Of a DNA stretch of 17,358 nucleotides, positions 7,571-15,361 are shown one piece after another. The notes under the pieces are model-generated. The model was not told the DNA's origin and searched no databases. It saw only the letters and a list, made by a program, of their open reading frames with translations. This DNA is from an uncultured Clostridia bacterium (lineage in GTDB: Bacteria; Bacillota; Clostridia; Oscillospirales; Ruminococcaceae). The first letter of the stretch is position 1; each line of letters opens with the position of its first letter. A program made the position numbers and the translations under genes. Location of the stretch: contig CAMWNQ010000017.1 in the NCBI GenBank assembly GCA_947175655.1, forward strand, positions 1 to 17,358, in the 5' to 3' direction.

Positions 7571-8242
7571 TTATTCTGTGATTTTTATATATCCGTCTTT
7601 CCAGTTTTCAAAAGCAAACTGCTGAAAATCCTGATTTCTGTCAAAAGGCAAAAAGCAATCGTTATCATTTTTAAAAAACCCTATTTTATATATGTCCCCT
7701 GCTTTTGCATCTGCTGGGACAATAAAATCAATAGATGCTATAACACCATTACAACCTCTATTGTCTGAATCGGCAGTAATAATACCTATATTATCAAGAT
7801 TTTGTCCTGCGATAGCATCAGGGGGAGTATCTCCGCCCCAGAATATAGACATAACTGAAACCATATCAATGCTGGCGTCTCCTCTCTCAAATGACGGAGA
7901 ACCATTTCTGTCAGCCTGCACTTCTAGTCTGTCATCAAAACATATGTGAATACATGAACTTGCCCAACCACTTTTAATTCCTGATACTGAATAATCTACT
8001 TTTACTACAGTACCTTCATTATGGTTAAGTTCTGAATAGCTTATCTCCTTTTCTTCAATGCTTAAAACGGGTCTGTCTGAATTTTCGTCATTTTCCAGAA
8101 TTTCAGATGATTCTTTATCTGAAACATCTTCTAAAATAACAGACTCATTGTTGCTTTCATCTGCAACTTCCTTATTTTCCGCACAAGATACTGTCATCAA
8201 AAAAGCAGATAATATACAAAGAGAAATCAATATTTTTTTCAT
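7571..8242 (-). CDS. Lipoprotein with a single ScaE-like cohesin domain
   Basis: A 223-residue protein starting MKKILISLCILSAFLMTVSC. Residues 1-19 are a lipoprotein signal peptide with lipobox TVSC (C20), so the mature protein should be lipid-anchored to the outer face of the membrane. Residues 21-60 form an acidic Ser/Glu/Asp/Asn stalk. Residues 65-223 resemble cohesins of the R. flavefaciens ScaE type: VVKVDYSVSG, then W....IHICFDDRLEV, NGVIASIDFIVPADAKAGDIY and a final DGYIKI. The same landmarks, in order, occur in the ScaE cohesin as I remember it. Cohesins bind dockerins, and a dockerin enzyme is encoded next downstream. A longer open frame starts at 8314 but the ATG at 8242 has GGTGG at 8249-8253 and begins the signal peptide. 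No LPXTG motif or dockerin is present. Fold call is strong; partner is inferred. Confidence 0.82.
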   Translation of the reverse strand: MKKILISLCILSAFLMTVSCAENKEVADESNNESVILEDVSDKESSEILENDENSDRPVLSIEEKEISYSELNHNEGTVVKVDYSVSGIKSGWASSCIHICFDDRLEVQADRNGSPSFERGDASIDMVSVMSIFWGGDTPPDAIAGQNLDNIGIITADSDNRGCNGVIASIDFIVPADAKAGDIYKIGFFKNDNDCFLPFDRNQDFQQFAFENWKDGYIKITE

Positions 8243-8289
8243 AATAATCCACCAGCCTTTACTTAATAATTCAATATCAGAAATACTAA

Positions 8290-8335
8290 GCGGAACACCA
8301 TTTTTATTATACATAAATAAAAAACAGTGTTCCGC
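8290..8335. repeat. 46-base near-perfect palindrome upstream of the cohesin lipoprotein gene
   Basis: GCGGAACAC (8290-8298) and GTGTTCCGC (8327-8335) are perfect 9-base inverted arms. Inside them TTTTTATT (8301-8308) pairs with AATAAAAA (8316-8323), leaving a 7-base loop and a small mismatched step. Neither strand continues into a T tract, so it is not a standard terminator. It lies 48 bases before the lipoprotein ATG and 25 bases after the transketolase stop. The central part contains TATAAT on the - strand (8306-8311), but the hexamer at the -35 position (CGGAAC) is poor. Confidence 0.8.
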
Positions 8336-8359
8336 ATATATATGAAATGATATTTATTT

Positions 8360-9310
8360 TTACTTCTTGAGTTTTATGGCTTCCTTGACTTTTACAACTA
8401 TATTGTCAGCACAGAGTCCGAATTTCTTGAGAAGTTCAACTGCCGGACCTGAATAGCCATATTCATCATTAACGCCTACTCTTACAACAGGTACAGGGCA
8501 ACAACCTGTTACAGCCTCTGCTACAGCAGAACCAAGTCCACCGATAATGCTATGTTCTTCAACTGTCACTATAACGCCTGTATCAGATGCACATTTACAT
8601 ACAAGTTCTTTATCAAGTGGCTTTATTGTATGTATATTCACTACTCTTGCACTTATTCCGGCATCTGCAAGTGTTCTGGATGCTTCAAGTGCTTCATATA
8701 CCATAAGTCCGGTAGCAATTATAGTAACATCGGTACCGTCTCTAAGCACAATACCCTTGCCAAGCTCAAATTTATAGCTTTCACTGTCATTGAATATTGG
8801 AACTGCAAGTCTTCCAAATCTCATATATACAGGACCTACATAATTTATAGCTGACTCTATTGCTTGTCTTGCTTCAACGTCATCAGCAGGGTTGATAATA
8901 GTCATTCCCGGAATAGTACGCATAAGTGCAATATCTTCATTGCACTGATGAGTTGCACCGTCTTCACCTACTGAAATACCGGCGTGAGTTGCTCCTATTT
9001 TTACATTGAGATGAGGATAGCCTATTGAATTTCTTACTATTTCATATGCACGTCCTGCTGCAAACATTGCAAATGTACTTGCAAACGGAATTTTTCCGGC
9101 TGCTGCAAGACCTGCTGCTACACCCATCATATTAGCTTCTGCAATACCACAGTCAAAAAATCTCTGAGGATAAGCCTTTTTAAATATAGCTGTCTTTGTA
9201 GCTGCTGCAAGGTCAGCATCGAGTACAACAAGATTTTCATATTTATCTGCAAGGTTTGCAAGTGTTTCTCCGTAGCTTTCTCTTGTAGCCTTTCTGATTA
9301 AATCCGCCAT
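8360..9310 (-). CDS. Transketolase, C-terminal subunit
   Basis: A 316-residue protein equivalent to the pyrimidine-binding and C-terminal domains of transketolase. It contains RFFDCGIAEANMMGVAAGLA with the catalytic glutamate E58 that activates thiamine diphosphate, and the THAGISVGEDGATHQ substrate/cofactor loop. Together with the gene just upstream it forms the split transketolase found in many bacteria and archaea. This enzyme moves two-carbon units between sugar phosphates in the non-oxidative pentose phosphate pathway. The two genes are 5 bases apart, and the Shine-Dalgarno GGAGG of this gene lies inside the end of the other. A DXP-synthase-like paralogue was considered, but the paired N-subunit has transketolase features. 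Confidence 0.93.
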   Translation of the reverse strand: MADLIRKATRESYGETLANLADKYENLVVLDADLAAATKTAIFKKAYPQRFFDCGIAEANMMGVAAGLAAAGKIPFASTFAMFAAGRAYEIVRNSIGYPHLNVKIGATHAGISVGEDGATHQCNEDIALMRTIPGMTIINPADDVEARQAIESAINYVGPVYMRFGRLAVPIFNDSESYKFELGKGIVLRDGTDVTIIATGLMVYEALEASRTLADAGISARVVNIHTIKPLDKELVCKCASDTGVIVTVEEHSIIGGLGSAVAEAVTGCCPVPVVRVGVNDEYGYSGPAVELLKKFGLCADNIVVKVKEAIKLKK

Positions 9311-9315
9311 TTTAA

Positions 9316-10155
9316 TTAGTCCTCCAAATCCTTTAATTGCTGATTAAGTTCTGCCATAGCCTGTTCATACTGTTCTTTTTTAGGAGCTGTACCGTGCCAA
9401 GAAACCTGATTTTCCATAAATGATACTCCTTTGCCTTTTACAGTCTTCTGAATAATTGCAACAGGTTTTCCGGTAATTTTTTCTGCCTCATTAAAAGCAT
9501 TTTCAATCTGGTCAAAGTCGTGACCATCTATTGAAATTACGTGCCAACCGAAAGCCTCGAATTTCTTGTCAATCGGTTCAGGTGAACATACTTCTGAAAG
9601 TTTTCCGTCAATCTGGAGACCATTATAGTCTACTACAGCAGTGAGATTGTCAAGTTTATAGTGAGATGCAAACATTGCGGCTTCCCATACCTGACCTTCT
9701 TCTATTTCACCGTCACCAAGAACAGTATATACTTTGTAGTCTTTATTTGAAAGTTTTCCGGCAAGTGCCATTCCGCAGGCTGCTGAGATACCCTGCCCGA
9801 GAGAACCGCTTGACATATCTATTCCAGGGATATTTATACAAGGATGTCCCTGAAGCATTGAACCTATATGTCTAAGACTTTTGAGTTCTTCTTCCGGAAA
9901 GAATCCTTTCTGTGCAAGAACTGCATAAAGTGCCGGTGCTGTATGACCTTTTGAAAGTACAAAACGGTCTCTGTCTTCCATATCAGGATTTTCAGGATTA
10001 ATATTCATCTTTTCAAAATAAAGATATGTAAGCAAGTCGCATATTGAAAGTGAACCACCGGGGTGTCCGGATTTTGCATTGTAAGTTCCCTCAATAACAC
10101 CCATTCTTGCCTTGCAAGCCCTCTTCATAAGATTCTTTTTTAAATTTTCTTCCAT
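9316..10155 (-). CDS. Transketolase, N-terminal subunit
   Basis: A 279-residue protein corresponding to the diphosphate-binding domain of transketolase. It shows AKSGHPGGSLS (28-37), DRFVLSKGHTAPALYA, and the thiamine diphosphate/metal motif GDGEIEEGQVWEAA with a following DYNGLQ (G147, D148, N178). HGTAPKKEQY closes the domain. It needs the C-terminal subunit encoded directly downstream to form active enzyme. The open frame extends five codons to an ATG at 10170, but that ATG is part of the Shine-Dalgarno sequence ATGGAGG; the ATG at 10153-10155 is 8 bases from GGAGG and is the better start. The HAD phosphatase gene ends 34 bases upstream, so the three may form one transcript. Confidence 0.93.
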   Translation of the reverse strand: MEENLKKNLMKRACKARMGVIEGTYNAKSGHPGGSLSICDLLTYLYFEKMNINPENPDMEDRDRFVLSKGHTAPALYAVLAQKGFFPEEELKSLRHIGSMLQGHPCINIPGIDMSSGSLGQGISAACGMALAGKLSNKDYKVYTVLGDGEIEEGQVWEAAMFASHYKLDNLTAVVDYNGLQIDGKLSEVCSPEPIDKKFEAFGWHVISIDGHDFDQIENAFNEAEKITGKPVAIIQKTVKGKGVSFMENQVSWHGTAPKKEQYEQAMAELNQQLKDLED

Positions 10156-10163
10156 AAAAATAG

Positions 10164-10168
10164 CCTCC
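10164..10168 (-). promoter_or_regulatory. Shine-Dalgarno site that sets the transketolase N-subunit start
   Basis: GGAGG on the - strand overlaps an in-frame upstream ATG (10168-10170) and is 8 bases from the ATG at 10153-10155. A ribosome bound here can only use the downstream ATG, which removes five residues from the longest open frame. Confidence 0.8.
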
Positions 10169-10189
10169 ATATATTAATTAATATTGATA

Positions 10190-10999
10190 TTAATAATTAA
10201 TTAGCATATTAATAAGCTCCGCAACAGCATTTTTATCACAGGAGCTTTTTAAAAGAATATCAGCAGTTTTTTTGACTTCGGGCTGTGCATTGGAAGGTAC
10301 TGCACCGAAATCAGCCATCTGAATCATTTCGATATCGTTATCATAATCCCCTATGGATATGAATTTAAAATCCTGCATGCCATCAAGCTTTCTGTAGATG
10401 TCAAGAGCAGTACCCTTATTTGATGACGGTTCAAGCATTTCATAAAAAATCTCCGATGACTTAACAAAACTAACTTTATTATATCCTTTTTTGTCGATAA
10501 AGTCAACAAGTTTTTCAAGATTTTCAGGAGATGATGCAAAAAGTACTTTCAGCCACTTTTCAGAAGACATATTTTCAAGACAACAGAATTCAGGAGTAAT
10601 CCTGCATAAATCCGTATGAAGCTGTTCATATTCGTTGTTTTCAAATATGTAAGTACCTTCTTTTTTAAGGATTTCACCACCAATATTTTCTACATTTTCC
10701 ATTATTTCTATAGAAATATCTTTTGCTTCTTCCGGAAGATATACTGAATACAAAATCTTATCTTCAGCATAATCATAAATCATTGCACCGTTATACAAAA
10801 TGACAGGCATATCAAGTTTTAGCAATTTTGCATATTGTTCAAAAGACTGTATTGTTCTTCCTGTTGCAACAGTAAAATGACCACCCATATTTCTGAATTT
10901 ATCTATAGCGTCAAGATTTTCCTTGCTTATTTCCTTTTCAGAATTCAGAAGAGTGCCGTCCATATCAGATATGATAATTACTTTCGACAAATCTTTCAT
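10190..10999 (-). CDS. Cof-type HAD family phosphatase
   Basis: A 269-residue HAD hydrolase of the Cof (IIB) type, whose members dephosphorylate sugar phosphates or cofactors such as flavin mononucleotide in the cytosol. All four motifs are visible: nucleophile and acid D12/D14 in ISDMDGTLL, T46 in VATGRT, K195 in SSNKGTALD, and D218/D222 in IGDYDNDIEM. The cap domain between residues about 80 and 190 is the variable, substrate-defining part and does not reveal a substrate. The start follows a modest GTGGGTG site. It lies 34 bases upstream of the transketolase pair, which hints at a sugar-phosphate role but does not prove it. Confidence 0.9.
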   Translation of the reverse strand: MKDLSKVIIISDMDGTLLNSEKEISKENLDAIDKFRNMGGHFTVATGRTIQSFEQYAKLLKLDMPVILYNGAMIYDYAEDKILYSVYLPEEAKDISIEIMENVENIGGEILKKEGTYIFENNEYEQLHTDLCRITPEFCCLENMSSEKWLKVLFASSPENLEKLVDFIDKKGYNKVSFVKSSEIFYEMLEPSSNKGTALDIYRKLDGMQDFKFISIGDYDNDIEMIQMADFGAVPSNAQPEVKKTADILLKSSCDKNAVAELINMLINY

Positions 11000-11091
11000 T
11001 TAAACACACCCACTTTTAATTTATAATTCATAATTGTAATGATAATTTTTTATTTACAATTTCTGATTTTGTATTGGACAATCATGAAATC

Positions 11092-12006
11092 TTAATTTTT
11101 TTCAAGTTTGTTCAGAATCTTTCTAAAATATTCAGGAAGTTCGCTGTCAAACTCCATATATTTTCCTGTTGAGGGGTGAATAAATCCTATTTTCTTTGCG
11201 TGAAGACACTGTCCCTCTATACCCTTATAAGCTTTTCCATAGACATCATCTCCAAGTACAGGGTGACGGATATATGAAAGATGTACTCTTATCTGATGAG
11301 TTCTGCCGGTTTCCAGTCTTAGTCTGAGATGTGCATAACCCCCGTACTGCTTTATGACTTCATAATGAGTAACGGCATTTTTTGAATTATTCTGCGCAAC
11401 ACACATTTTTTTACGTTCAGTATGATGTCTTCCGATTGGTGCGTCTATAGTTCCTGATAATTCTTTAAAATATCCTGATGCTATAGCTTCATATTCTCTT
11501 GTAAAACTGTGTGCCTTAATCTGTTCAGAAAGTTTTATATGTGCATTGTCATTTTTTGCGACTATCAAAAGACCGCTTGTATTTTTGTCAATACGGTGAA
11601 CTATCCCCGGACGTATTATGCCGTTTATCCCCGAAAGACTGCCTTTACAGTGATATAAAAGAGCATTTACAAGAGTTTCGCTGTAATTTCCGCAGGCTGG
11701 GTGTACTACCATACCTTTTTTCTTGTTGACAACAAGCAAATCATCATCTTCATAGACTATATCAAGAGGTATATCCTCCGGTTCTATACTGAGTTCAAGA
11801 GGTTCAGGAACGTTTATTTCTATTATATCACCGTTTTTGAGCTTTCTGGTTTTTATTATCTCCTGACCGTTTACAGATATATCTCCCCCCCTTACAAGAC
11901 CATCAACACGATTTCTTGTAAAACCCGTATTTCCATATTCGACAATCCACTTTTCAATACGCATATTATTGGCTGTTTCATCTGCAATCAAAGTTATAGT
12001 TTCCAT
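11092..12006 (-). CDS. rluD: RluD-type ribosomal large subunit pseudouridine synthase
   Basis: A 304-residue RluA/RluD-family pseudouridine synthase, which isomerises uridines in 23S rRNA. The N-terminal S4 RNA-binding domain spans about residues 15-65 (RNRVDGLVRGGDISVNG). The catalytic domain has DDLLVVNKKKGMVVHPA and the catalytic aspartate D140 in HRIDKNTSGLLIVAK, followed by REYEA and GRTHQIRVHL. Its ATG overlaps the lspA stop by one base (TAATG), so the two are translationally coupled. It corresponds to the ylyB position at the end of the Gram-positive division cluster. The exact uridine targets are not readable here. Confidence 0.93.
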   Translation of the reverse strand: METITLIADETANNMRIEKWIVEYGNTGFTRNRVDGLVRGGDISVNGQEIIKTRKLKNGDIIEINVPEPLELSIEPEDIPLDIVYEDDDLLVVNKKKGMVVHPACGNYSETLVNALLYHCKGSLSGINGIIRPGIVHRIDKNTSGLLIVAKNDNAHIKLSEQIKAHSFTREYEAIASGYFKELSGTIDAPIGRHHTERKKMCVAQNNSKNAVTHYEVIKQYGGYAHLRLRLETGRTHQIRVHLSYIRHPVLGDDVYGKAYKGIEGQCLHAKKIGFIHPSTGKYMEFDSELPEYFRKILNKLEKN

Positions 12007-12494
12007 TACTTACTCTCCAATTTTTCTGATTTCTTATTATCAAAGAATATAACGTATATACAGAATAACACAACGCCTACTGTAACACATATATCTGCAA
12101 AATTGAATATTGCAAAGTCAAAGAGCTGAAAATCAAACATATCTATAACTTTACCGTCATTAAAAATTCTGTCTATAAGATTTCCAATGCCCCCACTTAT
12201 CATAAGAATCATAGCTGTATAAGAAAGTTTCGACTTCTTACCATATCTGACAAGAATATACAGAAATACAAGCATTATCAATGATGTAACGGCTATCAGA
12301 TAAACTCTTTTTCCCGCCATACTTCCGAATATTGCCCCTGTATTTTCGTGAAGCGTCAGGTCAAATATTTTAAAATCCCCGATTTTTATAAAATCAACAC
12401 TTTCGTGAAGTACAAGATTGTTCACACACCAATTTTTTATAAGCTGGTCACATATCACAAGAAGTGCAATAGCTACAAAAGCAATTATAATCAT
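12006..12494 (-). CDS. lspA: Lipoprotein signal peptidase (signal peptidase II)
   Basis: A 162-residue membrane aspartic protease that removes signal peptides from prolipoproteins after the lipobox cysteine is lipidated. Four hydrophobic segments are visible (about 2-15, 62-83, 92-108 and 128-150). The family motifs are DQLIKNW near residue 16, NTGAIFG (51-57), GNLIDRI (104-110), and the catalytic aspartates D118 in KVIDMFDF and D134 in FNFADICV. The start has AAAGGA. It follows ileS after a 72-base gap holding a hairpin, and overlaps rluD by one base. Its substrates would include the cohesin lipoprotein in this window. Confidence 0.96.
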   Translation of the reverse strand: MIIIAFVAIALLVICDQLIKNWCVNNLVLHESVDFIKIGDFKIFDLTLHENTGAIFGSMAGKRVYLIAVTSLIMLVFLYILVRYGKKSKLSYTAMILMISGGIGNLIDRIFNDGKVIDMFDFQLFDFAIFNFADICVTVGVVLFCIYVIFFDNKKSEKLESK

Positions 12495-12515
12495 TTAAAA
12501 ATCCTTTCACAAAAT

Positions 12516-12549
12516 AAATACAGCCTGCCGTCAAACAGCAGGCGTATTT
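12516..12549 (-). terminator. Hairpin between ileS and lspA
   Basis: GCCTGC (12523-12528) and GCAGGC (12538-12543) pair perfectly around a 9-base loop. Flanking AAATAC and GTATTT extend this to about 12 bp with one bulged base. On the - strand it is followed by ATTTTGTG, a weak T tract. It could be a partial terminator or a processing/stability element lowering lspA-rluD relative to ileS. Confidence 0.5.
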
Positions 12550-12566
12550 ATTTTAATTATTTCAGA

Positions 12567-15338
12567 TTATCTTATAACTCCGGCACATCTTTCGCAAAGT
12601 GTCGGATGTTCTTCGTCAGAACCTACTGTAACTGAGTAGCACCAGCATCTTTCACATTTTCCGCCCTCTGCTCTCATTACTTCAAATTCTGTATTATCAG
12701 TACCATCAGCAACTACTTCAACGGCAGATACGATAAGAATGTCAGCAAGATGACCTGATACCGATTTATATTTTTTAGCAGTTTCAGAATCACAGTGAAT
12801 TACTATCTTTGCTTCAAGTGATTTTCCGATTACTTTTTCGTTACGTTTTTCTTCAAGAACCTTGTTTACTGATTCTCTTGTATTATATATGAATTCCCAT
12901 TTTGAAATAAATTCATCAGTGAAATCTATTCCGGACTTCTCCGGCATCTGATTGAGGAATATACTTTCTGCATCATCAGTTGATTTGTGTGGCATATATG
13001 ACCAGATTTCTTCTGCTGTAAATGAGATTATAGGAGCTGAAAGTCTTGCAATTGCACTGAGTATTCTGTACATTGTTGTCTGAGCTGAAAGTCTTATTTC
13101 TGAATCTTCTTTTTCACAGTAAAGTCTGTCTTTTATAATATCAAGATAGAAGTTTGACATATCAGTAACACAGAAGTTGTGTATTGCGTGGAAAGCTATA
13201 TGGAAATCAAAGTTATTATAGCCCTCGTTTACCTTGTCAATAACAGCATCAAGCTTCATCAATGCCCACTTATCAAGTTCAGTGAGCTTGTCATCGCTTA
13301 CAGAATCAGTATCAGGATTAAATCCCTTGCCGTTTCCGAGATTTCCGAGAATAAATCTTGCAGTATTTCTTATCTTCTTATATGCCTCTGAAAGCTGTTT
13401 AAGTATCGGCTGTGATACTCTTATATCAGAATGATAGTCAGAAGATGCTACCCAAAGTCTGAGAATATCTGCACCGTAAACATCAGTTATTTCATTTGGT
13501 GCGATACCGTTGCCAAGTGATTTATGCATAGTCTTTCCGTTTCCGTCAACTACCCAGCCGTGAGTACATACTGCCTTATACGGAGCTGTACCTCTGTAAA
13601 CTACTGATGTGAGAAGTGATGACTGGAACCAGCCTCTGTACTGGTCTGCACCTTCAAGATATAAGTCAGCCGGTGCTCTGAGACAGTCATACTGTTCCAT
13701 TACTGCTGAATGTGATACACCGCTATCAAACCATACGTCCATTATATCATATTCCTTAGTAAATTCACCGCAACCGCATTCGCATTTTACATCAGACGGA
13801 ATAAATTCAGCAGGTTCTCTGAGCCACCAAGAATCAGCACCTTCTTTTCTGAACATATCTGCTATTGCCTTTATTGTTTCATCAGTAACGATTGGCTTTC
13901 CGCAGTCTTTACAGTATACAATCGGAATAGGAACACCCCAGGTTCTCTGACGTGATATGCACCAGTCGCTTCTGTCACGAACCATTCCCTTTATTCTGTC
14001 TTCGCCCCAAGCAGGAATCCACTTTACATCTTCAATAGCTTTTATTGCTTTATCCTTGAAGCCGTTTACTGAACAGAACCACTGCTCTGTAGCACGATAT
14101 ATAATAGGACTGTTACATCTCCAGCAATGAGGATAAGGGTGTTCGATTTTCTTTATTGCAAGAAGTGCATTATTTTCTTCAAGTTTCTTTGCAATAGCCT
14201 TGTTCGCCTCATCAGTATCCATACCCTCGAATTCACCTGCTTCAGCAGTCTGTTTTCCATTGGCATCAACACATACAAGTATGCCAATATCATCATATTT
14301 CTTACATACTTCAAAGTCTTCAACACCATAGCCCGGAGCAGTATGAACACAGCCTGTACCACTTTCAAGTGTTACGTGATCGCCTACGATAATCGGAGAA
14401 AGTCTGTCATATATAGGGTGCTTTGTCTTGATTCCTTCAAGTTCTGCACCTGTGAAAAGTCCAGTTGTTGTATATTCTGATATACCTGCTGTTTCCATTG
14501 TAGTTTTTACAAGTTCTTCAGCCATTACATAATATTCACCGTTTGCGTTTACAAGAGTATAGTTATAATCAGGGCCAAGACATACAGCAAGGTTTCCAGG
14601 GATTGTCCAAGTAGTTGTTGTCCAGATTACAAAATAAATCTTTGAAAGGTCAAGACCCATACCAGTAAATATTCCCTTATCGTCTGTGACATTGAACTTT
14701 ACATATATTGAGTGACATTTATCATCAGAATATTCTATTTCAGCTTCTGCAAGGGCAGTTTTACAGTCAGGACACCAATAAACAGGTTTAAGTCCCTTGT
14801 ACATATATCCCTCTTTAGCCATTTTTCCGAATACTTCAACCTGACGTGCTTCATATTCAGGTTTGAGAGTAAGATAAGGGTCATCATAATCGCCTATTGT
14901 TCCAAGACGCTTGAACTGATTCATCTGATTCTTTACGTGAGTAAGAGCAAAATCGTGACAGTGCTTTCTGAGTTCAACCGGAGGAATTGCACCGCTTTCA
15001 ACGCCTATTGATTTCATAGCTTTAAGTTCAATAGGAAGACCGTGAGTATCCCAACCCGGAACATACGGAGCATAAAAGCCACTCATATTTTTATATTTTA
15101 TTATAAAATCCTTAAGAGTTTTATTGAGTGCTGTACCAAGATGAATTTCACCGTTTGCATAAGGAGGACCATCGTGAAGTATATACTGTGGTTTGCCCTG
15201 ATTTTTTTCCATCATCTTATAATAAAGCCTGCTATCTTCCCATTTTTGAAGGATTTCAGGTTCTCTTTTAGGGAGATTTCCTCTCATAGGGAAATCTGTT
15301 TTAGGTAAATTAAGTGTCTGATTATAATCCTGTGCCAT
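12567..15338 (-). CDS. ileS: Isoleucyl-tRNA synthetase
   Basis: A 923-residue class I synthetase that charges tRNA-Ile. The HIGH-type motif is HLGT (66-69) in PPYANGEIHLGTALNK. The editing domain includes WTTTTWTIPGNLAV and GTGCVHTAPGYG. The KMSKS-type motif reads KTMHKS, with H605 in place of the usual S, followed by LGNGI. The C-terminal zinc finger has C895, C898, C915 and C918 (CERC and CERC). Length and finger fit the bacterial type-1 enzyme. It follows divIVA by 23 bases, with AAAGGAAAG as ribosome binding site. I see no T-box leader, which this short gap could not hold; one could lie further upstream of the operon. Confidence 0.97.
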   Translation of the reverse strand: MAQDYNQTLNLPKTDFPMRGNLPKREPEILQKWEDSRLYYKMMEKNQGKPQYILHDGPPYANGEIHLGTALNKTLKDFIIKYKNMSGFYAPYVPGWDTHGLPIELKAMKSIGVESGAIPPVELRKHCHDFALTHVKNQMNQFKRLGTIGDYDDPYLTLKPEYEARQVEVFGKMAKEGYMYKGLKPVYWCPDCKTALAEAEIEYSDDKCHSIYVKFNVTDDKGIFTGMGLDLSKIYFVIWTTTTWTIPGNLAVCLGPDYNYTLVNANGEYYVMAEELVKTTMETAGISEYTTTGLFTGAELEGIKTKHPIYDRLSPIIVGDHVTLESGTGCVHTAPGYGVEDFEVCKKYDDIGILVCVDANGKQTAEAGEFEGMDTDEANKAIAKKLEENNALLAIKKIEHPYPHCWRCNSPIIYRATEQWFCSVNGFKDKAIKAIEDVKWIPAWGEDRIKGMVRDRSDWCISRQRTWGVPIPIVYCKDCGKPIVTDETIKAIADMFRKEGADSWWLREPAEFIPSDVKCECGCGEFTKEYDIMDVWFDSGVSHSAVMEQYDCLRAPADLYLEGADQYRGWFQSSLLTSVVYRGTAPYKAVCTHGWVVDGNGKTMHKSLGNGIAPNEITDVYGADILRLWVASSDYHSDIRVSQPILKQLSEAYKKIRNTARFILGNLGNGKGFNPDTDSVSDDKLTELDKWALMKLDAVIDKVNEGYNNFDFHIAFHAIHNFCVTDMSNFYLDIIKDRLYCEKEDSEIRLSAQTTMYRILSAIARLSAPIISFTAEEIWSYMPHKSTDDAESIFLNQMPEKSGIDFTDEFISKWEFIYNTRESVNKVLEEKRNEKVIGKSLEAKIVIHCDSETAKKYKSVSGHLADILIVSAVEVVADGTDNTEFEVMRAEGGKCERCWCYSVTVGSDEEHPTLCERCAGVIR

Positions 15339-15361
15339 TTTAAATTTACTTTCCTTTCAGA

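Noticed and set aside
8243..8314. N-terminal 24-residue extension of the cohesin lipoprotein frame
   Set aside because: It would precede a complete lipoprotein signal peptide and lies over the palindrome region; GGTGG at 8249-8253 supports the ATG at 8242.
11059..11090. Possible terminator after rluD
   Set aside because: ATTTC and GAAAT with inner GATT/AATC form an imperfect AT-rich stem without a following T tract; too weak to list.
11701..12129. 142-codon open frame on the + strand opposite rluD and lspA
   Set aside because: It lies across two well-identified genes, has no ribosome binding site or recognisable family, and its Tyr/Ile/Phe-rich composition is what the reverse complement of AT-rich coding DNA gives.
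13609..14480. Open frames of 113 and 117 codons on the + strand opposite ileS
   Set aside because: ileS is full length and has all its motifs here; the antisense frames show no domain or start signal.
15339..15361. T-box leader for ileS
   Set aside because: Only 23 bases separate divIVA and ileS, too few for a T-box, and nothing resembling specifier or antiterminator elements is present.
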